Source: Candidatus Amarobacillus elongatus (lineage in GTDB: Bacteria > Chloroflexota > Dehalococcoidia > Tepidiformales > Tepidiformaceae). Taken from it: a DNA stretch of 64,000 nucleotides. Under the pieces are notes generated by a model. It worked only from the letters and a program-made list of their open reading frames with translations. It did no database searches and was not told where the DNA came from. The DNA lies in NCBI GenBank assembly GCA_016703545.1, contig JADJBX010000001.1, forward strand, positions 558,001-622,000, written 5' to 3'. Of the stretch, positions 9,827 to 17,290 are shown piece by piece (position 1 is the first letter of the stretch; every line of letters begins with the position of its first letter). Position numbers and translations under genes: made by a program.

Positions 9827-10381
9827 TTAGCCCTCCGTCGGGGGCGTGCCCTCGGTTGGGGGCCGCGGAGTGGCGGTGGCGGTTGCCGTCGGGGTGGCCG
9901 TCGCTGTTGCCGTGGCCGTGGCGGTGGCGGTCGCCGTCGCCGTCGGTGTGGGCGTGCTCGTGGCCGAAGCTGTCGCGCTCGCGGTTACCGTCGGCGTCGG
10001 TGTCGAAGCCGCCGTGGTGGGCGTGCGCGTCGGCGTGCCCGGCCGCGGCGTATTCGTCGGGTTCACCTGCGCGATGCTCGTCGGCGTGACCGTTCGCGTG
10101 CCGGTGACCGTCGCGGTCACCGTCGGCGTCGTTTCGTCGAGGAACTTGCCCTGCTGGTCCTGCGCCGCGAGCACCTGGCTCGAAGGCGTGTCCAGCAGTT
10201 CCAGTCCCGCGCCCGCGCCCTGCAACTGCGAAAGCAGCTCCGGCAGCCGCGAGGCGGCGTTCTGGCCCGGCGCGGCCGGCGTCGCGACCGCGCCCTCCGG
10301 GGCATAGCCCAGGCACGCGCTCCCGGCCAGGGCGATCGTCGCGAGCGCTGGCAGAGCGAGCAGCCGGCGTGCGTTCTTCAT
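9827..10381 (-). CDS. Lipoprotein with Thr/Ala/Pro-rich repeat tail
   Basis: A 184-residue predicted surface lipoprotein. The signal peptide MKNARRLLALPALATIALAG ends in the lipobox LAGSAC, so Cys23 should be lipid-modified. A short globular part (about residues 24-85) is followed by a low-complexity tail of Thr, Ala and Pro with long TATATA runs and repeated TPT units, probably a flexible stalk that may be glycosylated. The repetitive DNA is visible on the plus strand as strings of GTGGCGGTGGC-like units. No enzymatic domain is visible. It is directly followed by the zinc-ribbon membrane protein gene. Confidence 0.7.
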   Translation of the reverse strand: MKNARRLLALPALATIALAGSACLGYAPEGAVATPAAPGQNAASRLPELLSQLQGAGAGLELLDTPSSQVLAAQDQQGKFLDETTPTVTATVTGTRTVTPTSIAQVNPTNTPRPGTPTRTPTTAASTPTPTVTASATASATSTPTPTATATATATATATATATPTATATATPRPPTEGTPPTEG

Positions 10382-10528
10382 GTTCCCGAGGGTAGGCCCG
10401 CCGCTTTCGCTGGCACATCGGGAGCGGTCCCATAGGGAGGGGGGTGAAGTCCGTAAGGGTCACCCGGGCAACCCCATGCCCGCCGCCCTCCGCCGTGGCG
10501 CGTATGACGGCGGGCCATTCTTCGCCGG

Positions 10529-11336
10529 CTACCGGCCCGGGTAGCTCACCCCCAGCCCCGCGCGCGCGTCCGACTGAATGCCGTACTGCGGGATGGGGTA
10601 CCGCAACCCGTTGCCACTCAGCCGCTCCATGCCGGCGATGGCGCGCGGCAGGTACTTCGGCGGCATCGCCATCAGCAGTTCGTCATCGAGCACGCCCCCG
10701 TACCGGCGCTCGGCGAAGCAGGGGATGGCGAGGGCTCGGTTCGCCCGTGGTCAGGGCCCTCCCCCACGAGTCCGCGCAGGCCGATTCGCCGACCACGCTC
10801 CATTCGAACTTCCGGTACCCCGACCACTGCAGCCCGTTGATCAGCAGGATCATCTGGCCCGGCGTCGCGTAGATGAGGCAGACATCCGGCGGGTTCAGCC
10901 GCCCCGAGGTCAGCGGCGAAACGGCCATCGCTTCGAACTCCCCGTAAGGCACCACGTCCATCGCCGCCTGGTGCGCCGCCGAGTCCTCCAGCGTCTCGAA
11001 CCACACGCCCTTCATCGATTGCCCCGAGAGCCACTGCTCGTCCTGCGGGCGGAGGCCGATGACCGCGCCGCATTGTGGCCCGGCGAGGTCCTCGTTCGTG
11101 ATGCCCACGGTCCACCCGAGGCGTGCCGCCTGCGCCACCACCTGGTCCGTCGTGTGCTTCGCGGTGGGCCGCCGGATCTTCGGGATCGCCTCCATCTCGG
11201 CGCGGGTGCGGAACATCGACATCCCGATGGGCGTCGTCTTTAGCCGCAGCAGCCGGTTCAGCGCACCCACGAGCGCCTCCCAGTCGTACTGCTCCGGCTC
11301 CTCGCTGATTACTTCGTCGAGACCGATGGTCGTCAT
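10529..11336 (-). CDS. DUF169 (COG2043) family protein (frameshift near 10733)
   Basis: A member of an uncharacterised family often found in F420-containing and anaerobic lineages. The start MTTIGLDEVISEEPEQYDWE is followed by LKTTPIGMSMFR, KIRRPTAKHTTDQVVAQAAR, CGAVIGL and DVCLIYATPGQM, all typical of the family. The frame changes after ALTTGEPS: one extra C in a CCC run near 10732-10734 shifts it, and LAIPCFAERRYGGVLDDELL continues in the next frame to the stop at 10529. Reconstructed length is 268 residues. Several Cys residues are conserved in the family, but no reaction is established. An in-frame start 48 bases upstream is possible but lacks homology. Confidence 0.8.
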
Positions 11337-11453
11337 CCCGTGCCCTCCGCGCGTTCGCTTTCGCGGACGATACGCCGAAAGCACTGCCGCGGCGCAGCGA
11401 AATCAGGCGGCGGCGCCAGCAGGTGTCGCGCAATGCGTGCATCATTCCGCGTA

Positions 11454-12023
11454 ATGCGGTCCCCGCTCCCCATCGCCGCCGTTTTCGCGTCCGCCGCAAT
11501 CGTGGCCGGCTGCGTGACCGCCGAGCCCACGCCCGGCGCATTGGATTCCGCGGAGGCGAGCGCCACTGGCACCACGCGTGCCGCCGCCACCTCGACGCCC
11601 GCCGCTGCGGCCACCCTCCCGGCGTGCCAGTGGGCCGACGTTTCGCGCGTGGTCGATGGCGACACCATCGTCGTCCGCATCGCCGGGACCGAGGATCGTG
11701 TCCGCTACATCGGCGTCGATACCCCCGAGACCGTCGACCCTCGCAAGCCCGTGCAAGCGTTCGGCCCCGAGGCGACCGCGCTCAACAAGTCCCTCGTCCA
11801 GGGCCAGCGCGTCTGCCTCGAAAAGGACATCACGGACCGCGACCGGTACGGCCGACTGCTGCGGTACGTGTGGCTCGCCGATGGCCGGCTGGTGAACGAA
11901 GAGCTCCTGCTCGCCGGCTTCGCCACGGTGGTCACCTACCCGCCCGACGTGAAGTACGTGGAATCCCGCTACCTCCCGGCACAGCGTGCCGCCCGCGAGG
12001 CCGGCCGCGGCCTTTGGGAGTAA
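11454..12023 (+). CDS. Secreted thermonuclease-like lipoprotein (SNase fold)
   Basis: A staphylococcal-nuclease-type DNase/RNase, exported and probably lipid-anchored. The ATG at 11454 gives a short signal peptide ending in VAGC, a lipobox. After a Thr/Ala-rich linker the nuclease domain shows DGDTIVV, the VRYIGVDTPE motif and RDRYGRLLRYVW with NEELLLAGFA, where catalytic Asp, Arg and Glu residues are expected. Total length is 189 residues, normal for a tethered SNase. Another in-frame ATG at 11433 would add seven residues. It is divergent from the DUF169 gene. Confidence 0.85.
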   Translation: MRSPLPIAAVFASAAIVAGCVTAEPTPGALDSAEASATGTTRAAATSTPAAAATLPACQWADVSRVVDGDTIVVRIAGTEDRVRYIGVDTPETVDPRKPVQAFGPEATALNKSLVQGQRVCLEKDITDRDRYGRLLRYVWLADGRLVNEELLLAGFATVVTYPPDVKYVESRYLPAQRAAREAGRGLWE

Positions 12024-12126
12024 CGGCGTAACGGCTTCACATACCGCCGCCGCCTGAAAGGGATCCGCAACCTCTGTTAAGGTTCCCGCTCTTCGCCTCC
12101 GCCGACGCCGCGGGCATACTGCGGAA

Positions 12127-12360
12127 ATGGAGCCACTCGTTCTCGAGGTCACGAAAACCGAAGGTGGCTGGGCGCTCGTCTACGGCGATCGCCTGCCCTC
12201 GGTCGAACGATTCGATAGCGCAACGTCTGCCATCGAACGCGCCCGGCGCCTCGCTCGCGCCGCCGGCATCCTCGCGCAGATCCGCATCCGCGCCCCCGGC
12301 GAAGCAACGGTCTCGGAGTGGGTGCACCCCACCCGGTCCGGCGTCCCCTCGATGTCCTGA
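12127..12360 (+). CDS. Small conserved-looking protein, unknown function
   Basis: A 77-residue product beginning MEPLVLEVTKTEGGWALVYG. The pattern (GGWALVYGDRLPSVERFDS followed by a basic helix ERARRLARAAG) looks like a single small alpha/beta domain, similar in style to DUF2188-type proteins, but I cannot assign it. It ends 17 bases before the next start and is probably co-transcribed with the downstream hydrolase. Confidence 0.5.
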   Translation: MEPLVLEVTKTEGGWALVYGDRLPSVERFDSATSAIERARRLARAAGILAQIRIRAPGEATVSEWVHPTRSGVPSMS

Positions 12361-12377
12361 ACCCCAGGGAGCGCCCC

Positions 12378-13115
12378 ATGCCCGACGGCCTCGCCCTGCT
12401 GCACGCGTTCCCGCTCGACCACACCATGTGGGCGCGGCAGGTCGAGGCGTTCGGCGGAACCATCCCCGTGGTCGCCCCGGATTTCCCCGGCTTCGGCGGC
12501 GCCGCCGATGACCGCTTTCCACCCACCACGGATGGCGCCGCCGACGCCGTCGCCGACGCCATGACCCGCGCCGGGATCGATCGCGCTGTGCTTTGCGGGC
12601 TCTCCATGGGAGGCTACGTGGCGCTCGCGTTCCTCCGGCGCCACCGCGGCCGGGTCCTCGGGCTCGTGCTCGCGAATACCCGCGCCGATGCCGATGACGA
12701 AGCGGCGAGCGATCGCCGCCACGCCCTCGCCGCCCGCCTTCGCTCCGAAGGGAACGTCCTCGCCGAGGCGCCCCCGCCGCTGCTTTCGCCCGCCGCCCCC
12801 GCCACCCTGGTCGCGTCAGTGAAGGCGATCATCGCCGCCCAGCCGGCGGAGGCCATCGCTCGCGCCTCGGAGGCGATGGCGGCGCGCCCGAACTCCCTCG
12901 GGGACCTGCCCACGATTGCCGTCCCCACCCTCGTCATCTCCTCGGCGGGCGACACCCTCATTTCGCCGCCCATCACGCGCACCGCGGCCGGCGCGATTCC
13001 CGGCGCGCGGTTCGAGATCATCCCCGGCGCCGGTCACCTGTCCAACATGGAAGCCCCGGAAGCGTTCAACACCCTCCTCCGGGACCACCTGCGCCGTTGC
13101 GGCCTCCCAACCTGA
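12378..13115 (+). CDS. Alpha/beta-fold hydrolase
   Basis: A 245-residue hydrolase of the alpha/beta fold; substrate unknown. The nucleophile elbow GLSMGG supplies the catalytic Ser, the acid is probably the Asp in SSAGDTLI, and the His is in GAGHLSN. The N-terminal HAFPLDHTMW is the oxyanion-hole region. The ATG at 12378 is chosen because CAGGGA lies about seven bases upstream and the fold starts there. It converges on the NUDIX gene with 13 bases between the stop codons. Confidence 0.85.
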   Translation: MPDGLALLHAFPLDHTMWARQVEAFGGTIPVVAPDFPGFGGAADDRFPPTTDGAADAVADAMTRAGIDRAVLCGLSMGGYVALAFLRRHRGRVLGLVLANTRADADDEAASDRRHALAARLRSEGNVLAEAPPPLLSPAAPATLVASVKAIIAAQPAEAIARASEAMAARPNSLGDLPTIAVPTLVISSAGDTLISPPITRTAAGAIPGARFEIIPGAGHLSNMEAPEAFNTLLRDHLRRCGLPT

Positions 13116-13128
13116 TCGTCCGCGACCC

Positions 13129-13725
13129 TTAGTGCGGCACCCCGAACAGCTGCCACCCCGGCCGCGTCGCCCCTGGGCCCAGCTGGTCGCGCAGCAGCCC
13201 GCGGCCGTGCGGTACAAGCAGCGCCTTCTCGATGGCCCACTTCGAAAGCCCCTGCACGGCTTCCATCCGCTCCATTTCCTGCAGGCTGAAGAATCCCACG
13301 TCGCGGATCTCGTCGCCGTCGCACTTCGGGTCGCCGCCGACCATTTCGAGGCGGAAGACCACGTACATGTTCGTGCTTGGCCCGGCGCCGGCGCCGCCCA
13401 GCAGGTGGCGAAACGCGAGCACGTCCCGCACCACCGCCGTCACGCCGGACTCCTCCAGCACTTCGCGTTCGACGGCCTCGGCCAGCGGCTCGTCATGCTC
13501 GACGTACCCGCCCGGGATCTGCCACGACCCCGCGAACGGCTGCCATCCGCGCTGCACCAGCAGCGCCCGGTCGTCCCGCAGCACGACCCCGGCACAGCCG
13601 ATGGAGAAATCGCCGAAGTGGATGAATCCGCAGCCATCAGCCGGGCAGGCGGACCGCTCCCGCCCGCCATCCAGCTTCGATATCAGCGGCGTCGCACACC
13701 GCGGACAGTAGTTCATGAGCCCCAT
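13129..13725 (-). CDS. NUDIX hydrolase with N-terminal zinc ribbon
   Basis: A 198-residue pyrophosphohydrolase of the NUDIX superfamily. The N-terminus carries a zinc ribbon (YCPRC and CPADGC), as in NudC-like NADH pyrophosphatases, followed by the NUDIX box GGYVEHDEPLAEAVEREVLE plus ESG, a full match to Gx5Ex7REUxEExGU. The C-terminal part after the box lacks an obvious NudC SQPWPFPxS motif, so NAD hydrolysis should not be assumed. The first ATG is at 13725; a second at 13716 (MNYCPRC) is equally possible. Confidence 0.85.
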   Translation of the reverse strand: MGLMNYCPRCATPLISKLDGGRERSACPADGCGFIHFGDFSIGCAGVVLRDDRALLVQRGWQPFAGSWQIPGGYVEHDEPLAEAVEREVLEESGVTAVVRDVLAFRHLLGGAGAGPSTNMYVVFRLEMVGGDPKCDGDEIRDVGFFSLQEMERMEAVQGLSKWAIEKALLVPHGRGLLRDQLGPGATRPGWQLFGVPH

Positions 13726-13756
13726 CCCGTTTCTCCTTTCCCCTTTCTCGGTTCTC

Positions 13757-14914
13757 TCACTCCGAGGCCATCGCCCGCGCCATCCGCTCCAACCCTTCGT
13801 TCAACAGCGCCCGCGGAGTGCCGAAGTTCATCCGCACGAACCCGCTGCCCTGTGGCCCGAAGTTCGCGCCATCGCCGAACGCGACGCGTGCGTTGCCAAG
13901 GAACCACGCGGCAGCATCGTTCCCCGGCGCCCCCAGCCCGTTGCCGTCGATCCATGCGAGGTACGTCGCCTCCGCGGGGTACAACCGCAGCTTCGGCATC
14001 CGCTCGGCCACGACCGCGGACACGTGGTCGCGGTTCGCCGTGAGGTAGGCCGTCAGCTCCGCGAGCCAGTCATCGCAGTCCCGGTAGGCGGCCGTCATCG
14101 CCGTGTAGCCGAGGATGTTGACCGCGCCCACCATCCCGGCCTTGCCGCTTTCGAACCGTGCCCGCAGCTCCGGGTTCGTGATCACCGCGATCGACGCCTT
14201 CAGCCCCGCCAGGTTGAACGTCTTGCTCGGCGCCATCAGCGTGATCGTGCGCTCCGCAATCTCCGGCGAAAGGCTGGCAATCGGCGTGTGCACGCTTCCG
14301 CCGAGCGTCAGGTCGCAGTGGATCTCGTCGGAGATGATCCACAGGCCGCGGTCCAGGCAGATCTCCGCGAGTTCGCGCAGCTCCTCGGGCGAAAACACCC
14401 GCCCCACAGGGTTGTGTGGATTGCACAGGATGAACGCCCGCGTCGTCTCATCGATTGCCGCGCGGAAGCTGTCGAAGTCGATTTGGTACCGGCCTGAGTC
14501 GCCCCGCACCAGGAACGCGTCCCGCCGCTCGATGCCGTGATGCGTGTACGCGTTCAGGATGGGCGGGTACGAAGGCAGCTGCACGACGACACTCTCGCCC
14601 GGCTTCGTGAGCGCCCGCAGCGCCGCATTGAATCCGGGGATCACGCCGGGGATCGGCAGGACCGCGTCCTGGGGCACCGTCCAGCCGAATCGCCGTTGGA
14701 GGCGCGCCGTGAATGCGTTATGCAGCTCCTCCTGCGCCAGCCCATACCCGTAAAACCCCTGCTCCACCCGCGCCGCCAGCGCCCGCCGGATAGGCTCGGG
14801 CGATTTGAAGTCCATGTCCGCGACGGGCATGGGCAGCACATCCGGCTCCACGCGCCCCCACTTTGAGCTATCCGTGGACCGGCGGTCGTACACCGTGTCG
14901 AAGTCGTAAACCAT
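13757..14914 (-). CDS. PLP-dependent aminotransferase / C-S lyase (MalY/PatB type)
   Basis: A 385-residue fold-type I pyridoxal-phosphate enzyme of the MalY/PatB group, whose members are cystathionine beta-lyases or aminotransferases. The start MVYDFDTVYDRRSTDSSKWG is diagnostic of this subgroup. NPHNPVGRV, SDEIHCDL and the Schiff-base lysine in APSKTFNLAGLK are all present, and the Arg for carboxylate binding lies near the C-terminus (GFVRMNFGTP). It is divergent from the phosphofructokinase gene across 212 bases. The specific reaction cannot be decided from sequence alone. Confidence 0.88.
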   Translation of the reverse strand: MVYDFDTVYDRRSTDSSKWGRVEPDVLPMPVADMDFKSPEPIRRALAARVEQGFYGYGLAQEELHNAFTARLQRRFGWTVPQDAVLPIPGVIPGFNAALRALTKPGESVVVQLPSYPPILNAYTHHGIERRDAFLVRGDSGRYQIDFDSFRAAIDETTRAFILCNPHNPVGRVFSPEELRELAEICLDRGLWIISDEIHCDLTLGGSVHTPIASLSPEIAERTITLMAPSKTFNLAGLKASIAVITNPELRARFESGKAGMVGAVNILGYTAMTAAYRDCDDWLAELTAYLTANRDHVSAVVAERMPKLRLYPAEATYLAWIDGNGLGAPGNDAAAWFLGNARVAFGDGANFGPQGSGFVRMNFGTPRALLNEGLERMARAMASE

Positions 14915-15126
14915 GCGCGCTAGCCTACACGCCCTCACCGCCTCCGTGGCCGCCGCGCCGCGAGTTTGCGCGCAAACCTCCGCGCCAACAGACCGGCTCC
15001 TCCCGCGTTCGCATCCAGCGTAACCATGAATTCGCGCACGCGTGCTCCCGCTCGTAACACTCCCGATCTACGATCGAAACCGGCGACCGATCTGCCACAC
15101 CCCGGCAGGCGCCACGGAGGACGCAG

Positions 15127-16281
15127 TTGCGTATTGGTATCCTCACCGGCGGGGGCGACGTCCCCGGCCTGAACCCGTGCATCAAGGCCGTCGTGAACGG
15201 CGCCGACGAGAACGGCTGGGACGTGGTCGGCATCCGCCGCGGCTGGGCCGGTCTCCTGAACTTCAACCCCGAACACGATTCCGCTTCCGAGTGGATCGAC
15301 CCCCTCGACCGCAAGCAGGTCCGCACCATCGACCGCTACGGCGGCACCCACCTCCACACCTCCCGCACCAACCCCCAGCGGGTCCGCGCGAGCGACCTCC
15401 CCGCCTTCCTCAAGGAGCAGTACCCGTTCGCGGAAGGCCAGAAGACGGTCGATTGCACGCCGCACGTGCTCAACGTCATCAACCAGCTCGGCCTCGACGC
15501 GATCGTGGCCATCGGCGGCGATGACACCCTTTCGTACGCCGTGCGCCTCCATATGGAAGGCGTCAAGGTCATCGCCATCCCCAAGACCATGGACAACGAC
15601 GTCTATGGCACCGACTACTGCATCGGCTTCAGCACCGCCGTCACCCGCAGCGTCGACCTCATCAATGCGCTTCGCACGCCCACGGGCAGCCATGAGCGCA
15701 TCGCCGTGGTCGAGCTCTTCGGCCGCAACAGCGGCGAAACCTCCCTCATCTCCGCCTACCTTGCCGACGTCGACCGCTCCCTCATCAGCGAGGTCCCGTT
15801 CGACATCGAACGGCTCGCCGAGCTCATCACGGCGGACCGGAAGCGGAACCCATCGAACTACGCGATCATCACCGTCTCCGAAGGCGCCTCCATGGCCGGC
15901 GGCCAGATCATCGAGTACGGCCAGGAAGATGCGTACGGCCACAAGAAGCTGGGCGGCATCGGTGTCGTTATCGGTGATGCGCTGAAGAAGCTCACCGGCA
16001 TCGACATCGTGAACCAGCAGATTGCGTACCTCATGCGCGCGGGCGCCCCCGACTCGCTCGACCGCATGGTCGCCACCTCGTACGGGCGGCTCGCGATTGG
16101 CCTCATCGGGCAAAACCACTTCGGCCGCATGGTCGCGCTGCAAAGCGGCGTTTACACCACGGTGCCCATCGAGACCTCCGGCCTCGGCACCAAGCGCGTC
16201 GATGTCGCGGAGCTGTACGACAGCCAGGAGTACCGGCCGAAGGTGAGCCACCTCCTCGGCAAGCCCATGTTCCTTTACTAG
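15127..16281 (+). CDS. pfkA: 6-phosphofructokinase, PPi-type active-site signatures
   Basis: A 384-residue phosphofructokinase that phosphorylates fructose 6-phosphate in glycolysis. It starts at TTG 15127 (GGAGG lies about seven bases upstream) with MRIGILTGGGDVPGLN. Two residues that separate phosphoryl donors are in the PPi form: GGDDT at 130-134 instead of the ATP-type GGDGS, and PKTMDND at 152-158 instead of PGTIDND. The substrate-binding FGRNSG region is present. PPi-dependent enzymes act reversibly, so it may serve glycolysis and gluconeogenesis. Some group III enzymes with these residues still use nucleotide donors, so specificity needs assay. Confidence 0.85.
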   Translation: MRIGILTGGGDVPGLNPCIKAVVNGADENGWDVVGIRRGWAGLLNFNPEHDSASEWIDPLDRKQVRTIDRYGGTHLHTSRTNPQRVRASDLPAFLKEQYPFAEGQKTVDCTPHVLNVINQLGLDAIVAIGGDDTLSYAVRLHMEGVKVIAIPKTMDNDVYGTDYCIGFSTAVTRSVDLINALRTPTGSHERIAVVELFGRNSGETSLISAYLADVDRSLISEVPFDIERLAELITADRKRNPSNYAIITVSEGASMAGGQIIEYGQEDAYGHKKLGGIGVVIGDALKKLTGIDIVNQQIAYLMRAGAPDSLDRMVATSYGRLAIGLIGQNHFGRMVALQSGVYTTVPIETSGLGTKRVDVAELYDSQEYRPKVSHLLGKPMFLY

Positions 16282-16319
16282 GAAGCAGCCGGGGGCGCGC
16301 GAGCGGCGCGCCTAGGCCG

Positions 16320-16349
16320 GAGCCGGGCAGGTGGACTCGTGCCCGGCTC
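16320..16349 (+). terminator. Hairpin downstream of phosphofructokinase
   Basis: GAGCCGGGCA and TGCCCGGCTC form a 10-bp perfect stem with a 10-base loop, 39 bases after the pfkA stop. No T run follows, so it may be a Rho-independent terminator of the GC-rich type or simply an mRNA-stabilising hairpin. Confidence 0.4.
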
Positions 16350-16455
16350 GCGACGGATTGGCCCTCATGGTCCGGGCGACGCTTCCGCGGATCCCCGTCT
16401 ACACTCGAAGGCAGGCGCCGATGAGCGGCCCTGATCCCGCCTTCGAGGTACCTCC

Positions 16456-17214
16456 ATGCACTTCCGTTCCCGCTTCCTGCTGATCCCCGCCCTCTGCCTG
16501 CCCCTTGCCCTCGTGGCCGCGGGCTGCGGAGGCGATGACGACGACGATTCCGGCTCTTCGCTCGATCGCGCGACGGTCGAACCCACGCGTGCAGCCTCGC
16601 CCGCCGCCGAGCGCTCGGCCACACCCGCGGGATCAGCCGCGGCGGCCACGCCCGCCGGCTCGCCCACGGCGGCCGCCTCGGCCGCCCCGCGCACGCCCAC
16701 CATCGCGCCCCTCCGCTTCGCCGCCGCCGACAAAGTCATCGACGCCGCCGCGAAGGATTACACGGCCACCATCACCACCGCGAAGGGCGAAATCACCCTC
16801 AAGCTCTTCGATGACCTCTCCCCGAACACCGTGAACGTCTTCGTGTTCCTCGCGCAGAAGAAGTACTTCGACGGCATCACCTTCCACCGCATCGTCAACG
16901 GGTTCGTTGCCCAGGCGGGCGACCCGACCGGCACGGGCGCCGGTGGCCCGGGCTTCGAAACGGAACAGGAAGCGAACAACCTCAAGAACCAGGCCGGCTA
17001 CGTTTCCATGGCGCGCGCCGCCGGCTCGACGAAGTTCGGCAGCCAATGGTTCATCAACCTCGCCAACAACGGCTCGCTCGACCAGGACGCCCCGAACCAG
17101 AAGCGGTTCTATCCTTTCGCGCAGGTCACCAGGGGCATGGACGTGGTCACCCAGCTCCGCCAGGGCGACCGCATTACCTCCATCACCATCACCGAGACGC
17201 CGCAGGGCCAGTAA
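16456..17214 (+). CDS. Peptidyl-prolyl cis-trans isomerase (cyclophilin) lipoprotein
   Basis: A 252-residue extracytoplasmic cyclophilin that speeds proline isomerisation during folding of exported proteins. The signal peptide ends in the lipobox VAAGC, followed by an acidic GGDDDDDSG stretch and an Ala/Thr/Pro-rich linker to about residue 85. The cyclophilin domain then shows ITLKLFDDLSPNTVNVFVFL, FDGITFHRIVNGFVAQAGDP, the GTGAGGPGF loop and SQWFINLANNGSLD. The catalytic Arg is that of FHRIV. It is a complete single gene closed by a strong bidirectional hairpin. Confidence 0.93.
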   Translation: MHFRSRFLLIPALCLPLALVAAGCGGDDDDDSGSSLDRATVEPTRAASPAAERSATPAGSAAAATPAGSPTAAASAAPRTPTIAPLRFAAADKVIDAAAKDYTATITTAKGEITLKLFDDLSPNTVNVFVFLAQKKYFDGITFHRIVNGFVAQAGDPTGTGAGGPGFETEQEANNLKNQAGYVSMARAAGSTKFGSQWFINLANNGSLDQDAPNQKRFYPFAQVTRGMDVVTQLRQGDRITSITITETPQGQ

Positions 17215-17233
17215 TCCCGCCCGGCATTACTGG

Positions 17234-17280
17234 CGAACGAAAAAGGGGGCGATGCGGGCATCCGCATCGCCCCCCGTTCG
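17234..17280. terminator. Bidirectional terminator between convergent genes
   Basis: GGGGGCGATGCGG and CCGCATCGCCCCC make a 13-bp stem with a 5-base loop (17245-17275), extended by an outer CGAACG/CGTTCG pair. The minus strand of the A-rich left flank provides a short T run. It sits between the cyclophilin stop and the stop of the convergent PKD protein gene. Confidence 0.75.
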
Positions 17281-17290
17281 CGTGCCGCGC

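Noticed and set aside
9846..10307. A plus-strand open frame of Val/Ala repeats opposite the lipoprotein gene.
   Set aside because: It is the antisense of Thr/Ala codons in the lipoprotein tail; the minus strand has signal peptide, lipobox and a coupled downstream gene.
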